Shown here in pieces: positions 1 to 12,058 of a DNA stretch of 64,000 nucleotides. The notes below the pieces were generated by a model. It did no database searches, had not been told where the DNA came from, and was given only the letters and a program-made list of their open reading frames with translations. A program made the position numbers and the translations under genes. The stretch's first letter is position 1. Every line of letters begins with the position of its first letter. The DNA is from Uranotaenia lowii (taxonomy: Eukaryota > Arthropoda > Insecta > Diptera > Culicidae): NCBI RefSeq assembly GCF_029784155.1, contig NC_073693.1:135955988-136019987 (forward strand), given 5' to 3'.

Positions 1-630
1 ATGCTCATACGCGTATGATCTTAGTTTTGTCATGTTCTTTCACGTGGAAAAGGAATTTTTGATGAAACATCAATAAGTCACACAAACGCAACCAATTTGT
101 AAATCATAGCTTGTGGGGAATCGTGGGCCCCACATCTTGGGCCAACTATAATTTTATGTATTTATACACATTTAAAACTAAATATACTTTATTACTATCT
201 GTAAAGTTTTCTTATGAAAAATGAAGAGTTTTGAAAAATATTTTGTCCATCCTTCATAAAGAATTTCGCCAAGCAAGTTTTTTGAATCTATTCGATCATA
301 CACATGTCTCTTTCTTATTTCTTCATCTGAAATTGCATTAAAATAACGAATTTTAAAATTTCAGTTTTGGGTCAATTCATAAACTTTGCATGTTATTTGG
401 TCAATTTAGATATGGTGGCCCACGATTCCCCACCATTTTTCATAATCGAAAAAATATTGCTGTTTTTAAAACAGTCAGAACTTGGGGAAAATAACTTTAT
501 TAAAGAAAAACACCTAATGGTACCTTAAAAATGTAGAAAACCAAAACCTTTTTTTTTAAATTCATCTTTTATAATGAGAAAGTTATGGAACAAAGAAAAG
601 AAGTGGCCCATGATTCCCCACTCTCCCATA
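1..630 (+). mobile_element. MITE family 'GGGGAGAGTGGGG', copy A (left part cut by window edge)
   Basis: This segment matches two other stretches, 22729-23640 (inverted) and 29671-30650 (same orientation). It ends with a terminal motif reading CCCCACTCTCCC at about 617-628. The copy lacks its left terminus, which lies before base 1. It carries internal versions of a ~19-bp motif (GTGGGGAATCGTGGGCC or its complement) at about 112-133, 415-437 and 603-625. No coding region is visible; the short open frames inside it are chance. It is probably a non-autonomous DNA transposon. Confidence 0.7.
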
Positions 631-1982
631 CAAATGGGAGTGAAAATTGGCCAATCTAAGATCGTGGTTTCCACAGCCTTGAACTTACTTTTTTTATACA
701 ACTTTTTTTTTAAATGTCTCCCTTCGAACTCAACACATATCACGCAAACTTTAGACGTTGCTTTTTCGTCCCATGAAGCGAATATGAAGCGAGATAAGTG
801 CTTCGGACTTATAAAGGAAAAAGCATGTCTTCAGCGACAAATCTATAGAAGCCTCATTCCCCAGCACTGTTAAAACATTGATAGAAAGTCTGTAGGAAAA
901 TTAGAAAGAAAAATTGATTTTTGGTTTAAAAAAGTGGTATCTTTCCAACAAGTATGGGATCACTGCTAAGGTACATTTCGTATGCGCCGAATTGGACTAA
1001 AAAAAAATGAAGATTTTGAATGAGTATTTTATCACCACTAAATAAGCCATTTTTGTAGAAGGTTCTGCGAAGCGAAGGAAGAAGTTCAATGTTCAATATC
1101 TCAGCCGAAATCAGCATTACAGCCGAGGAAATTGCAAACAGTGATAGAAAAAAAATAAAACTGAAAAAAACGAACAAGAAAGATATCAAGCGTAAGAAAG
1201 GAAAATCCAAATAATGGTAAAAATGTTTTAACAATCAGCTTTTATTTCTATAGAATAAGGATAAGTAGAAGATGATAAATGTATGTTTCGAGAAAATTGT
1301 TTTTTTAGATAAATTAATAAAAGCAACGACCAGAGAAATAAAACTTAAAGTTGCAATAAGTTGGGTAGGAAATGTCGTAGAATGTTGGAATTTTTGTACA
1401 AAACGTGTGATTTGAATGCCTCAACAAATATTCTGAACATCCTATTCGTGTAAATCCTCATCTAATAAAGTTAAGTATAAAAAACTATCTTTTAAATAAC
1501 TTTCAAAATAAAACCTTTATAACTATGCTCTGAAAAGAGTTATAGTTTTATTGTATTGAACAAAGTTTCATATTTTTACGTACTCTACAACTTTGCAGTA
1601 TAAAGTAAAGCTCAAACTATTGAAATAAAAAAGATAAAAATTTAAAATTTTTGGTAGTGGACTTTGACTAGCTTTTGATGCTTTCAAGTTATGAAACATG
1701 TTTAAAGGAGCAAATGTTCTAAAGACACTTAAGAAATAAGATGAAAAACAGAGGCGCTAGGAAAAAAATTCCCACGGTGTGTTTCGTAGAAGGACTTAAA
1801 GAAAAAAATACAGTAACGCTATTTTTTGCATGGGTAGAAAGTAAAGCTTCTTCCGGTTCATTTTCACCGAAAATTAAAATATTTTGTCGGTGACCCCCCA
1901 TACAAAATATTTTTTTGAAAATTTTCTATTTGAAATCTTCAAAAAATAAATATATTTTTGGTCAATACTGATGTTATGAAAT
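631..1982. other. AT-rich intergenic DNA, no feature seen
   Basis: This is AT-rich sequence with many homopolymer A/T runs. No convincing ORF, splice-bounded exon, terminal inverted repeat or tandem array was seen. Short frames at 926-1234 and 1719-1901 (minus) are low-complexity and not supported. Confidence 0.5.
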
Positions 1983-2330
1983 CGCTTGGTACATCTTTGT
2001 ACCTGAAAATGATCACATTTTCATATGTGATGAAAGAAATTAGAGAAACATGAACTATCAAAGAACGAAAGAACATAAGCCGTAAATATCATGAAAATTT
2101 CGAAAAAGATACAACGGCTCACCGACAGGACTTGAACCTGCAATCTCCGCTTCGGTACAACGGCGCGTTAGCGAATTCCACCACGGTGAACGTGATGGAA
2201 CCGGCGAACACGAGCAATCGAGCTCTGCCGATCAACTGCTGGACCTTCTATCGAAACACCATGTATATCCCGCATGTGATCTTTCCCTCTATTGATCTCT
2301 CTTGTTTCTCTAACCCCACCCATCGACTGT
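1983..2330 (-). mobile_element. tRNA-derived, inverted-repeat-bearing element, copy 1
   Basis: On the minus strand a Pol III-like B box GGTTCAAGTCC lies at 2128-2138, with a weaker A-box-like TGGTGGAATTC at 2173-2183. The flanking sequence is the same family as 53119-53483: a CTTGGTACATCTTTGTACC block at the left, then GATACAACGGCTCACCG, then the tRNA-like core. Here the left arm is present, and the right side ends in an inverted TTAGAGAAACA block (about 2313-2323). It is not a working tRNA because no cloverleaf closes. It is best read as a SINE-like or MITE-like element with a tRNA-type promoter. Confidence 0.55.
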
Positions 2331-4555
2331 GAATATTTTTGGTGTTTTAAAATTTCAGAGGAGCTAATTCTCTAAGTTTTAACTTTTAATACTTTTAAAT
2401 GTCATGTCAACAATGTCATTAAAAACTTTGAAAAATTTTCAAATTTTTTTAAACTAGTTACAGAGCTGTTTAATATAAAAAATGCTTAAAAAGTATCTTC
2501 GTATCCTTAAATTTTTTTTAAAAATTGGCTGGCAAATCCTGTTAGTAGTCTGAGAGGGTCAAATTATCTGAAATTATTAGAATTATCTAAAATAATAAGA
2601 ATCCATTTGAATCCATAATTTTTAGATTTTTTGATTATGGCAACACTGGAGGAAATTTTTTTGAAAAAGCTCAATGATTAAGAAAATTAGTAAACACTAG
2701 GAACCGCTATAACGTTTTTATGATAACTCTTATCGTAATGCGATCAGGAGTAGAAACGTTTGCCTTAATTTAAGCTTTGAAAAAAATATAACGATAAGGA
2801 ATATTGGAAAGTTAACGATACGTTAAAAAACATCTTTGATGAGAAATCCGTTTTTATACTTCTCCTGAGTTAAATGTCTCAAAATTCCAATCGCACTTCA
2901 GACTCAATGCAAATCGCTACAGCAGTTCAATCTAGCTTAAATTTTGCTTGTTTCTGTCTTTTGATACAATTATCATTATAAGCCTGGAGTTTGCTTTAAC
3001 CTTTTTATTTTTATTATTTTCTAGCCCAAGTTTTGTAACCCTACTGCACTCTGTGATTCTTCCATTTTATTCAAAGAGCTAGCATTACTGTTAAGATTAA
3101 ATAATCTTAGCTTCCACGATTTCCAACCCACTATATTATTTAAATCATCTCTTAAATTCATTGATTTAAATTAAGTTTTACAGTTTTTTGGAAATAAATT
3201 TATTTAATGGATGAATCTAGTCTAAAACTGTGATAAATTTGGATTTTTTCTAAAAAAAATGTATTTTAATCCTTTTGTCGATTTTACATGTACAAAAATT
3301 ATCAGTATTGTTGGAAAAAGTGAATTGCAGATTATCGATGGCAAACTAGCCTGCAGCGCGTCAGATTCATCATATTTTGTTCATGCCTCACTTATTTTAA
3401 TTATTCTACTGTACACTGAAGGTCCCTTTATTAATAAAAAGAACCATAATGAAGCATTTATGTTACAGTAAAACAATCATAACTTCTACAATTGTATACC
3501 AATTATGGCAAAAAGTATAGAAATCATTGATTTGAATAAACCCTAGAAATCCATAAAAACAAAAAAAAAATAAAACGCATAAATCAGGTCCAAAACCGTC
3601 GATAAAATAGAAATTTCTCTAAAAAAAAATAGTTTTTCATCGTTTTGATGATCATGAATATGAAAATATCGGCAGTAATTCAATTCTTAAGTAAAAATGA
3701 AGTTCAAATGATTAATAGAAAATTTGTTCACCATCAATATGAGAAAAAGAAATTTAAAATAGATGTTATGTAGCGGAAGATAAGCAGATTTCAGTGCAAG
3801 TACTTTAACTCTTAACAAAATTTTATTGAAAACTGATCTTCTTAGATATGTTTAAATCTAATATTTATCTTTAAATTTATTTTAAAAATGCGATAAACGA
3901 GTGACATCATCAAAAATTAAATTTTTGTTTTCAAAAGTGCATACCCATATGCACCAGAGCCTGCAAATATTGTGGAAATATTGCAAAGAACAATTTTGAA
4001 AAAAAAATATATATATTTTTAGTATTTTGTTGGAAACCAATCAAATGGTGTTGGACTGTTCTTATTCATGTATCATAACATTTTTTTAACCAGAATTAGT
4101 TTTCCAAGATACACACACATAAATATAAATTCATGTTACATTTGGATAACACCAATAATAACAAGGATATTCCAAATAATAAAATTTAAAATAAAATGTT
4201 CATAAAAAAGTTTTTCAGGAAATCCAAATCACTTATCTTTCCAGGCGTTGACAATTTTCATTGTTTCAGAATGACAAAATGTTTCAGTAAAAATAAAAAA
4301 AAAAGTTTTCCATGAAAAAAGTTACTATTCCATTGCACTGGAATAAATTTACAGGTAATAATTTCTAAATATGGACAACAAATCTTCAAAAAAACAAAAC
4401 GTATGAGGACTCACCGACCAAATATTTTTATTTTGCCTGAAAATGATTCAGAAAAGGCTTAATTTTTCATTTCTGAAAAAATTAGAGTAACTGTATTTTT
4501 TCTTTTAAACATCTTCCATAAAAGCACCGTGTTCCACTTTTAGCTCTTTCGGACC
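2331..4555. other. AT-rich intergenic DNA, no feature seen
   Basis: Very AT-rich sequence with no splice-bounded open frame, terminal repeat or tandem array that I can support. The 70-codon frame at 3259-3471 has no recognisable motif and no coding-like composition. Confidence 0.5.
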
Positions 4556-4559
4556 ACTG

Positions 4560-4770
4560 TGCAGCGCCGATGTGGTCTAGCGAATAGGCTGACACGAGTT
4601 TGGTTTTGGTATGCTAGACGTACTGGGTTCGATTCCCGGTCGGAAAGAAAATTTTTGGGATCTAATCCCATAAGTGGCCGGCAGGTAAAATGTGTTTTCT
4701 CTTATAACTGACTATATAATAAGAATGTTCAATCAGTTGCCAGCTGGCCAGCGAGTGCGGAATACTCGTC
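4560..4770 (+). mobile_element. tRNA-derived SINE (related to 33319-33663)
   Basis: An A-box-like TGGTCTAGCGA at about 4572 is followed by a perfect B box GGTTCGATTCC at 4626-4636. The spacing fits a tRNA-type Pol III promoter. The body after the B box shares the motif ATCCCATAAGTGGCCGGCAG and a following TGTGTTT with the SINE at 33319-33663 on the other strand. I could not find the 3' end or a target duplication, so the right limit is approximate. The long variable loop between the boxes rules out a functional tRNA. Confidence 0.6.
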
Positions 4771-7631
4771 GTAGATTCATAGCACTGAAAATGTGATGAA
4801 TGTTATACGGTTGCGAATCTGCACATATTATACACAAAACACATTCCTTACATAACAGTTCACACGAAGCCATGGTGTCGGGTATGTGGTGATTTGCATT
4901 GAAGATTAGCCGAACTCATGATCTAAAGAATGCAATTCAGCGCATACGTTGGCGAAACTGCGGTGAATCCGTGCACCCCTGGTGGATTATCTACATTCAA
5001 ATTAATATCAGCAAGGACCGGCGTGAGAGAACATTAAAAAGGGCATTCATATACCACGTAAACAAATTGTTACAGGAATCACATATTTACCAGAAATTCC
5101 AATATAAAAACGGATTAGAATATGAGATAGAGAACGAAGATTGATTTTATCTGTTCCTACTGAATGAATAACCTCGGTCGAAACAAAGGAACTGACTGAT
5201 TAACATTTATTGATCATCATTATATGAAACTGTAAGCCACAAAATCCAAGACAGATGAAATTTTTACACACTACGGGATCATTCTTCAATTAAACATATG
5301 GATTCAAATTTCATCAGGCAACTATAACAAAGGTGGTCCATAGAATGAGTCAATTTTCTTTGTCTTGTAACTTTTTCAAAAAAATTATGTTTTTTAACCA
5401 AATTTTGTGTAATTGTATATATACTATGTAAGAACAAATATGCTTTATTTGATTTTCTAAATAAGCTAAATTACAATAGTTATTCAGAAAACAATTCAAA
5501 CACAACCATTTTTGGCCCATTCTCACCCCGCACGACGGTACTTGATTTTTTATAGATCACCTTAGCTATTCAATAATGTTGCATAACATACCAAGGCTCT
5601 TAACTCTAAATCTGTGTCAGGCTAATTTCGGTTTTGACGAAGCAGTGTTGCTAGATTTTTTCCTATTTCTATCGTTTTGTGATTTCTAGAAACATAGCAA
5701 GTTCTCTAGAACTTCCACCGTTGGAATTTTTAGATTCATCATAAATATCTTAGTAATTTTTATTAATAATGTTTATGCCACCACGATCAGTTTGATTAAG
5801 AATTGAAAACAAAATTGTAAACATCGAACAAGCTTTAAAAAGTAGACTCCAAGTTTCTTCATTTTGTCTCTATTTAAGAGGTTTTCATTCACAGGCTGGT
5901 TCACCACTGTCCAAGTTTCATAATTTTCAATTCAATTCAAAATCATCTTTATTTTTTATCATATTTTTTAAAGTAAACTATTCAATTTATTCAATTTTAA
6001 AAACTCGTTAACTACTAAAATTTAGGAAATAGGGTGAGAATAATATAGTTTGTATCAAAACGCAACTAAATAAATTTTCTGAACATTAATTTTGAACCGA
6101 ACGACATTATCATTTAAAACGTAACCTGGCCATCATTTGAAATAGAGATAATTTTACGTGCGAACGCATTCGACTAGACAAAAGTAACTCTGTAGCAAAT
6201 GACGCTCACTGTCAAGATACAACACTGGTTTAAATCTTGAATAACATTTGATACTGTTTCTAGATCTTATGGAAGGGCTGTTAACTATTGAGGGATGATT
6301 GAGAAGTTTGTGACTGAAGATATTTTTCGATTACGCTACGTTAGGCTCAAAACGTATTTTTATACAACTGTTCAAAATTTAAACCAGTACGGTAACATCT
6401 AACATACTGAAATTCACCAGACCATTACAAAAGTGCTTATGGCAATGGCATTTATTTTTATTTGTAACATTGAAAGAACCAAAAACCGTTTACCACAGGA
6501 TGGATCCAAGCGTATGGATAGTAAAAAAAAGCGGATTGACCGTTGATTGTCATGATCAGTGACCAGAACAGGTGCACACAGACATCTACATTTTGCTTTC
6601 ATTCTAAACGATAATGAAGATGGGTTAGCCCGATGGTAAAATTTGTGCATTTGTGCTTTTTAATCGTTATTTATGGGGTGTTTCATCAATTTTTATTCAG
6701 TCTCTATTGTAATTTTCAAACCAGGAACGGTTTATTTTTGTGGATTTGAGTTCCTCAAATTCACAAAACAGACGTGATATGATGACTAGGTTCTTAAAAC
6801 GAAATCAAGTGGCCTCCAACTATAGATCACCACGCCACGCTACACCACTTTCCATTATAAAGCGGAAGCCAACCATGAACTTCCGTTCCGTTGGGTGTCA
6901 AAAGAATTTCCCGAATGCGTCGAGCCTATCGTCGTGTCTTTTTTTTTATTTTGTTGCTGTTACCTTCCCAGCTCGTCTAGTGGGCGACGGTGAATCATTT
7001 GCTATCTCATTATGAACCATAATAAACGCAAGTGTATGCACCTGGTCGTCGCTAAGTTGTAAACTGGCCGTGAAGTTGGGTTGGTTCTTTTTTCAGTTTT
7101 CATTTCGGAAACGATTCTATTTTCTAGAGCTAAATCATCGAGTGAACACAAAATCAAAGAAGGACAGGTCGTTGAAAGTCCCGCGCCACCGTTATGGGTG
7201 TTGAGTTTTGGTGGCTTTTCTCTGTTGTGTGTTTTTTTTTTTTGTTGCTCATTTTTAACGTGATAACCTGAGCGAGGCCGCTTTTCACAGTTCACCGAAT
7301 TCGGTTCAAGTTTGGTGTAAAGTCGAATTTCATTGTTCGCTGGTTGACCCGGAAAAAATCAATTCCATAAACAACGATCGTTGTGAGGTCAACTTCTTTA
7401 ATGCAATAAGTATGTATGTAGTTAGAAGAAGAAATCATCCAAAAGTTCGAAAAAAGAACAAAAATTCACCAGAAATTACTAGAAATGTTCTATAAAGGAA
7501 TACCTATGTATTCACACATTTTCACAAATCAGAGTTATCGGGATTATTAAAATGAGACCTAGAACGTTGAAAATTAATATCAAAGTAAGGTACATACACA
7601 GATTTAATAATAAATTTATAAAGTAGTTATA
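4771..7631. other. Intergenic; moderately GC-richer unique segment at about 6740-7330
   Basis: No gene is supported here. Bases 6740-7330 are less AT-rich than their surroundings. They contain a TATAAAG at about 6857 and pyrimidine-rich tracts, which could mark a promoter or untranslated exon, but there is no clean splice or coding signal. The rest is bare AT-rich DNA. Confidence 0.4.
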
Positions 7632-8925
7632 AAGGGTGATACGGTCAAAATTTGGTCAAGGGAAAACGCGTGTAAATCGGTGAAATCGTTTATTTAAAAA
7701 ATCAAATTAAATTTCTTTTTCAAGTTTAATTAGTATGAAATTCAGGAAAAATGTTCAGTTAGGCTTCCGCTTTTCCAAATCCGAATTGCCGGGCCTTACG
7801 CTTAATCCCTGCCATCAGATTTTGTACAGCCACCTTGTCCACCTTCTTCGCCGCAGAAAGCCAGTATGCCTTGAACTGCTGCTAGTCCTTAGCAGTTTTT
7901 TGGTCTTCTTTAGGTTTCGCTTGACAATAGCCCAGTACTTCTCAATTGGGCGGAGCTCTGGCGTGTTGGGAGGGTCCTTGAGAACCACCTACACGTTGTT
8001 GGCGGCGTACCACTCCATGGCCTTTTTACCGTAATGGCAAGATGCCAAATCCGGCCAAAACAGTACGGAACAACCGTGTTTCTTCAGGAAAGGCAGCAGA
8101 CGTTTATTCAAACACTGTTTCACGTAAATCTCTTGGTTGACAGTCCCAGAAGCTATGGAAATGCTGCTTTTCAAGCCACAGATACAGATGGCTTGCCAAA
8201 CCAGATATTTCTACGCAAACTTAGACAGTTTCATGTGCTTGAAAATATCTGCTACCTTTCCCCTTCCTTTTGCCGTATAAAACTCCTGTCCCAGAAGCTG
8301 CTTGTAGTCGGCTTTGACGTAGGTTTGTCGTCCATTACCACGCAGTCAAACTTCTTCAGCATCGTCGTGTACAGCCTCCGGGATCGCGCTTTGGCCGTCG
8401 TATTTTGTTTATCATCGCGATTTGGAGTCACTACCTTCTTGTAAGTCGATAGTCCGGCTCGTTTTTTGGCTCGATGCACGGTTGTAGACGATACATCCAG
8501 CTTATTTGCGGCATCTCGGAGAGAGAGGTTATTGTTTCGCTTGAAACTACCGGCAACTCTCTTTGTCGTCTCAGCGGCTTCCGGTTTTCGATTTCCCCCG
8601 ATCCAAACTTCCTGGCTGTCGACAAACGTTCCCCAAACAATTTAATTACATTTGTAACGGTTGGTTTGGCAACTTTTAGCGATTTTGCCAGCTTTGCGTG
8701 CGAGTAGCTAAGATTTTCGCGATGCGCGAGCAAAATTTTGATACGCTGCTCTTCTTCCTTGACGGCATTTTGATAACTGAAGAGTGAATTCCAAAATCAA
8801 AATAGGAGCAACATTCTTCACACACACACACACCTTCAAAATGAGGCGTGTTCAGGTTTTTTAAATGCAAAATTGAAAGAAATGCGTCAAGTTTATATTG
8901 ACCAAATTTTGACCGTATCACCCTT
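7632..8925 (-). mobile_element. DD37E IS630-Tc1-mariner transposon, family 1 copy a
   Basis: The element is 1,294 bp. It is bounded by perfect 28-bp terminal inverted repeats starting AAGGGTGATACGGTC (7632-7659 and 8898-8925) and flanked by TA on both sides (7630-7631, 8926-8927), the classic target duplication of this superfamily. A broken transposase gene reads on the minus strand. Copies b (19590-20887) and c (56551-57847) belong to the same family. A short CA run at about 8820-8832 lies between the right TIR and the start codon and is also expanded (as GT) in copy c. Confidence 0.93.
7759..8768 (-). pseudogene. DD37E transposase, frameshifted (copy a)
   Basis: The reading frame begins at ATG 8768 with MPS and ends at the stop at 7759-7761 after ..KAEA. 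It aligns along its whole length to the better-preserved copy b. The N-terminal HTH region (LAHRENLSYSHAKLAKSLKV) is visible. The frame then breaks in the GSG/EIEN segment, again around the first catalytic Asp (VVMDD followed by a shifted KPTSK instead of ETYVK), and again further on. By family knowledge the transposase cuts and rejoins DNA at the TIRs using a DDE triad. This copy cannot make a full protein. The intact TIRs mean it could still be moved in trans. Confidence 0.88.
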
Positions 8926-8951
8926 TAGCAAAAGAAAGTGTCCCATTTCTA

Positions 8952-9663
8952 CACTCAGAGGAAATCTTATTATAAATTTCATAAGATACATCTTATGAAC
9001 CACTTTTTTGCGTCCAAACTAATTTTTCATAAGAGTCTTATGAAATTCTTTCAATTTTCATACGATGTTCTTATGAAAAATAGAAGAAACGGCATTGTGA
9101 AAAAATGATGAACACATTCATTCATAGCATCAGTTTTTTTTAATCATCTAACAGTACGAAACTATCACCGGTTCATAGTTATTATAGTTTTCCTTCAAAG
9201 TTAAATGTTATTGTTATCTCCGGAATGGTAAGTTCGATTTGATGTTTTTGGTGTGAACGTTGAACATATTAGTAAACTAAAATACATTATTTGTTTACTT
9301 TTCAGCAAGCTGATCGGCAAAAAACGAAAGGTCGAAGATTGAGATGCGGCAAAAAAAACTTTGATGGAGCCGTCTGTTGATGCGCTGCTGATGGTGACCA
9401 TGAAGGATTTAATTTTAAACAAATTTGGCAAACAATAAAGTGAATGTTTTCAGCATGAAATATCGAGAATTTTTCTTATTAGAAAGTGATTTACTGTTTC
9501 CATAAGAATCTCTTATGAAAAGCAACAACCTCTCATTGAAGTAGGCGTTCATCTTCAGAATTCATTCGCGTCATAAGACAATCTTATGAATTTCATTAAT
9601 TTTTCTTATGGCGCCACTTCATAAGAGAATCTTATGGCATACATAATAGTATTTTTCTGAGTG
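8952..9663. mobile_element. MITE 'CACTCAGA' with TA target duplication
   Basis: The termini are CACTCAGAGGAAAT at the left and ATTTTTCTGAGTG at the right. They continue as imperfect inverted repeats of about 46 bp, rich in CATAAGA/TCTTATG motifs repeated on both sides. TA lies immediately outside each end (8950-8951, 9664-9665). Length is 712 bp. The interior (9205-9438) is not repeat-like and carries an open frame across an intron-like segment. It sits 26 bp right of the DD37E copy. Confidence 0.8.
9205..9438 (+). pseudogene. Possible captured or relic spliced ORF inside the MITE
   Basis: An ATG at 9205-9207 opens a frame MLLLSPE that reaches a consensus donor (ATG|GTAAGT, GT at 9228). A 78-bp segment ending TTTTCAG (9305) looks like a normal insect intron. 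Joining the two sides keeps frame: the next residues are KLIGKKRKVED, then one TGA, then the same frame stays open for about 31 codons (ending NKFGKQ) to TAA at 9436-9438. The basic GKKRKVED resembles a nuclear localisation signal. This could be a host gene fragment captured by the MITE or the remnant of the element's own transposase gene. I do not recognise the protein. The splice and frame pattern is what I see; the origin is inference. Confidence 0.4.
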
Positions 9664-9827
9664 TAAAAGAACTAAGCTAGATTTGAATAAAATCCGTTTA
9701 TACAGAAAATGATAAAATTATATGTAGAATACTCTTTCTGAATGTAAAAAAGACATAAATATTTATAGATATTTATTCGCAACCCTGAAAATACCAACCA
9801 ATATCAGAATCATAAGCGAAAAATAAT

Positions 9828-10888
9828 AAAAAGGTGAAATTTACCGAGATAGCAAGGTGAAAGCTCATGGAAGCCGAAAATTTATCTTCTACCTTTTCGA
9901 GGTGAAACTCACCTCGCAGTGTGGTAAAGTTTTCCTGAATCGAGCTGGAAAAAAGGTGCAATTCACCGAAAAATTGTGAACCCAAAAAATGAATCTTACC
10001 TCGTAGCAGGCTGAAGTTCACCTGAATTGAGCTGAGTAAAAAGGTACAATTCACTTAGAAAAAAAAGGAAATCCTAAAAAGTTAAAAATTACCTCTTAGC
10101 GAGGTAAAGTTGCTTGGATTGGGCTAAAAAAAACGGTACAATTCATTTCGGAAAAAAAAACTTATTGTCGAACTCGTTTATTGAGGTTAAACTGATTTGT
10201 CATTCAGGAACAAGTTTTGCTTCGTGCCGTATCTGTGAAAATAGGAACAGAACGGTAAATGTTTTCTTAAATTTCATTTAGTTGTGCTGGTTTTCGTCAT
10301 AAAACTTAGCTTATGTTACAGATTGGCCCACAGAGCTTCGAAGTGTTTTCCACTTCATTCCGGAACATCCCACAGATCATTCCGAAAAGGGGGACCTGAC
10401 TGGATAAGTCGAACGGAGAAGGGAATGAATGTGTGAGGAAGCAGAAGTATTTATTTGTCCGGAAACGAAGTAAAACGAAGATCACCAAGCCGAATTGTCA
10501 TGAGCCTGAGGATTAACCTGGTCTTGCAACAATATTTTATTAAACACAGTGATACACTCCAACAATAATTATAACGTAATAGCCCAAATTAATCTTAAAT
10601 AAATATCAAATTTTGAATGAATTTTGTTTATGTTTTATTTTATATTTTAGGAACCAACGAAACCAGCTTGCATTTAAATCAGTGAATTGGAAATTATTGG
10701 CTATTATTTGCTATTTTGCAAAGTGGATGCGAAAAAGGTGAAATTTACGTTTTCGCTTGGTGAATTAAAAAAAGGTAGAAAAAAAAATCTTGGGAAAAAT
10801 TAAAAAGGTAAAAGGGAAAAGGTAAAATTTACCGACAAAGATGGATGGAAAAAATTCATTCTGCTTCTCGGTAAAATTTACCTTTTTT
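9828..10888. mobile_element. MITE with AAAAAGGTGAAATTTACC ends and internal subrepeats
   Basis: The left end AAAAAGGTGAAATTTACCGA (9828 on) is mirrored by the right end reading TCGGTAAAATTTACCTTTTTT (about 10869-10888). The left 300 bp contain two to three degenerate units of about 100 bp, each with a GGTGCAATTCAC-like block and an ACCTCGTAGC-like block. The centre (10108-10516) carries an open frame crossing an intron-like segment. Exact ends and target duplication are uncertain because of A/T runs at both borders. Confidence 0.6.
10108..10516 (+). pseudogene. Possible captured or relic spliced ORF inside second MITE
   Basis: The frame is open from 10108 to a donor at 10255 (AACG|GTAAAT). 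A 67-bp segment ending TTACAG (10321) follows, and the frame continues in phase from 10322. Upstream of the junction it reads ..KLICHSGTSFASCRICENRN, with two cysteine pairs. After the junction come about 25 residues, one TGA (10397-10399), then 38 more codons in the same frame ending PNCHEPED at TAA 10514-10516. The Cys/Arg/Asn pattern is loosely like a small zinc-binding finger, but I cannot name the family. The single in-frame TGA suggests decay. The layout closely parallels 9205-9438 in the neighbouring, unrelated MITE. Confidence 0.4.
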
Positions 10889-12058
10889 GTGTATTTTACA
10901 GAAATCTAACATGTATGTAAAGTAGAATGTGAAAGCAACTTAGAGTTTTGTTATTTTGGAATCATTTGGATATCAATAAAATGACTGGAACCTAAGTTTT
11001 CAAAGTATAAATCAAGATAACTAAATATAAATTCGAGTAAAGTTTGAATTCTTCTCAACAAGAAACGGTAAGTTTATTTTTTTAGCAGACTAAAGATGCT
11101 TGAATATATTGTTTTTTTTTTAAATATTTGTTCTTGCTATTTTTCCAGGGTTCGAAAGAAATTAGGTAAAAGGGATGGTGAGTCAAAAAAGGTTGAAATA
11201 ACACTGTTCTGGATGAAAAGAATTTCCGAACCTTGATTGAAAACCGAAACCTTCTTACTTTAAAAAATAATTTAAAATACCACCAAATGTTCTTTTCAAA
11301 AACAATGTAAGAGAAAGAAGAACATCTCATAAGTAATGGGAGATTTGGAGTGACCCTTATCTACATGGAGGTTTCCCGACCGCTAATACTGATTTATTAA
11401 TCATAATAATCCACTGCGACTGCGACCAACTACTTGTTATCTGTTGTGGGATACCCGAATTTATTGTCTGATCGTGTCATATTTTCATACTGTCATACTT
11501 TCGAAATACATTATTCCAGTTAATTGATTTAATATTTTCATTGACACGGTCGGCAAGATGAAATGCTAGATAGAAGAATTTGTAAACGAATGAAGAATAG
11601 GCGGATAGGCAAGCATCCGATGAGCTTCGTAGGATAAAGTTTTGAACAGGTATTGAAACTGTAAGCCTAGGGCATTTTTTGTATTGGAAAGCATGAAAGT
11701 GTGATGGTACGCCTTTGCCGTACAACAGACTACTCTGCATAGGAAGCGTGATCGACTTTTGATCAACACATTCCTTAACACAAAAATTGTATCACGAGAA
11801 GAACGCTTTATAAAATAAACTAGTCGACCTATCCTTTTCAAATTTTCAGACAACGAAATATAACGAATTAGTGAGCTTTGGGCATAATTACTTCATTTGA
11901 ATTAATTATTATATCCATACAATCGCTTTTCAGCCTAACACTGTTCATATCATTTAGTACACATTTTGCTACAGCTTCTTCTTTATAGAAATCAACTTCT
12001 TCTTCGAGATTAAACCCCTCGAAATGTTTAAGTAGTGTTTGCTTCGTAAAACTCAGTA
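10889..12058. other. Intergenic; two overlapping minus-strand frames of unclear status
   Basis: Mostly bare AT-rich DNA. Between 11477 and 11853 two overlapping minus-strand frames (95 and 87 codons) cover the same bases. They could represent one decayed coding segment with a frameshift, but neither shows a motif I recognise, so no gene is called. Confidence 0.35.

Noticed and set aside
574..873. 99-codon frame in MITE copy A and similar frames at 22662-22847 and 30532-30813
   Set aside because: They read through the repeated MITE terminus (translation GEWGIMGHFFSLFHNF on the minus strand); only the splice-bounded part at 30681-30803 was kept.
2110..2200. Functional tRNA gene
   Set aside because: A B box is present but the sequence does not close a cloverleaf and sits inside a repeated element; the same applies at 4560, 33319-33663 and 53119-53483.
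8819..8832. CA repeat as regulatory element
   Set aside because: It is a microsatellite within the DD37E 5' UTR, also expanded in copy c.
10397..10399. In-frame TGA as selenocysteine codon (also at about 9339-9341)
   Set aside because: No SECIS-like hairpin was recognised and the contexts are decaying mobile elements; simple nonsense mutation is more likely.
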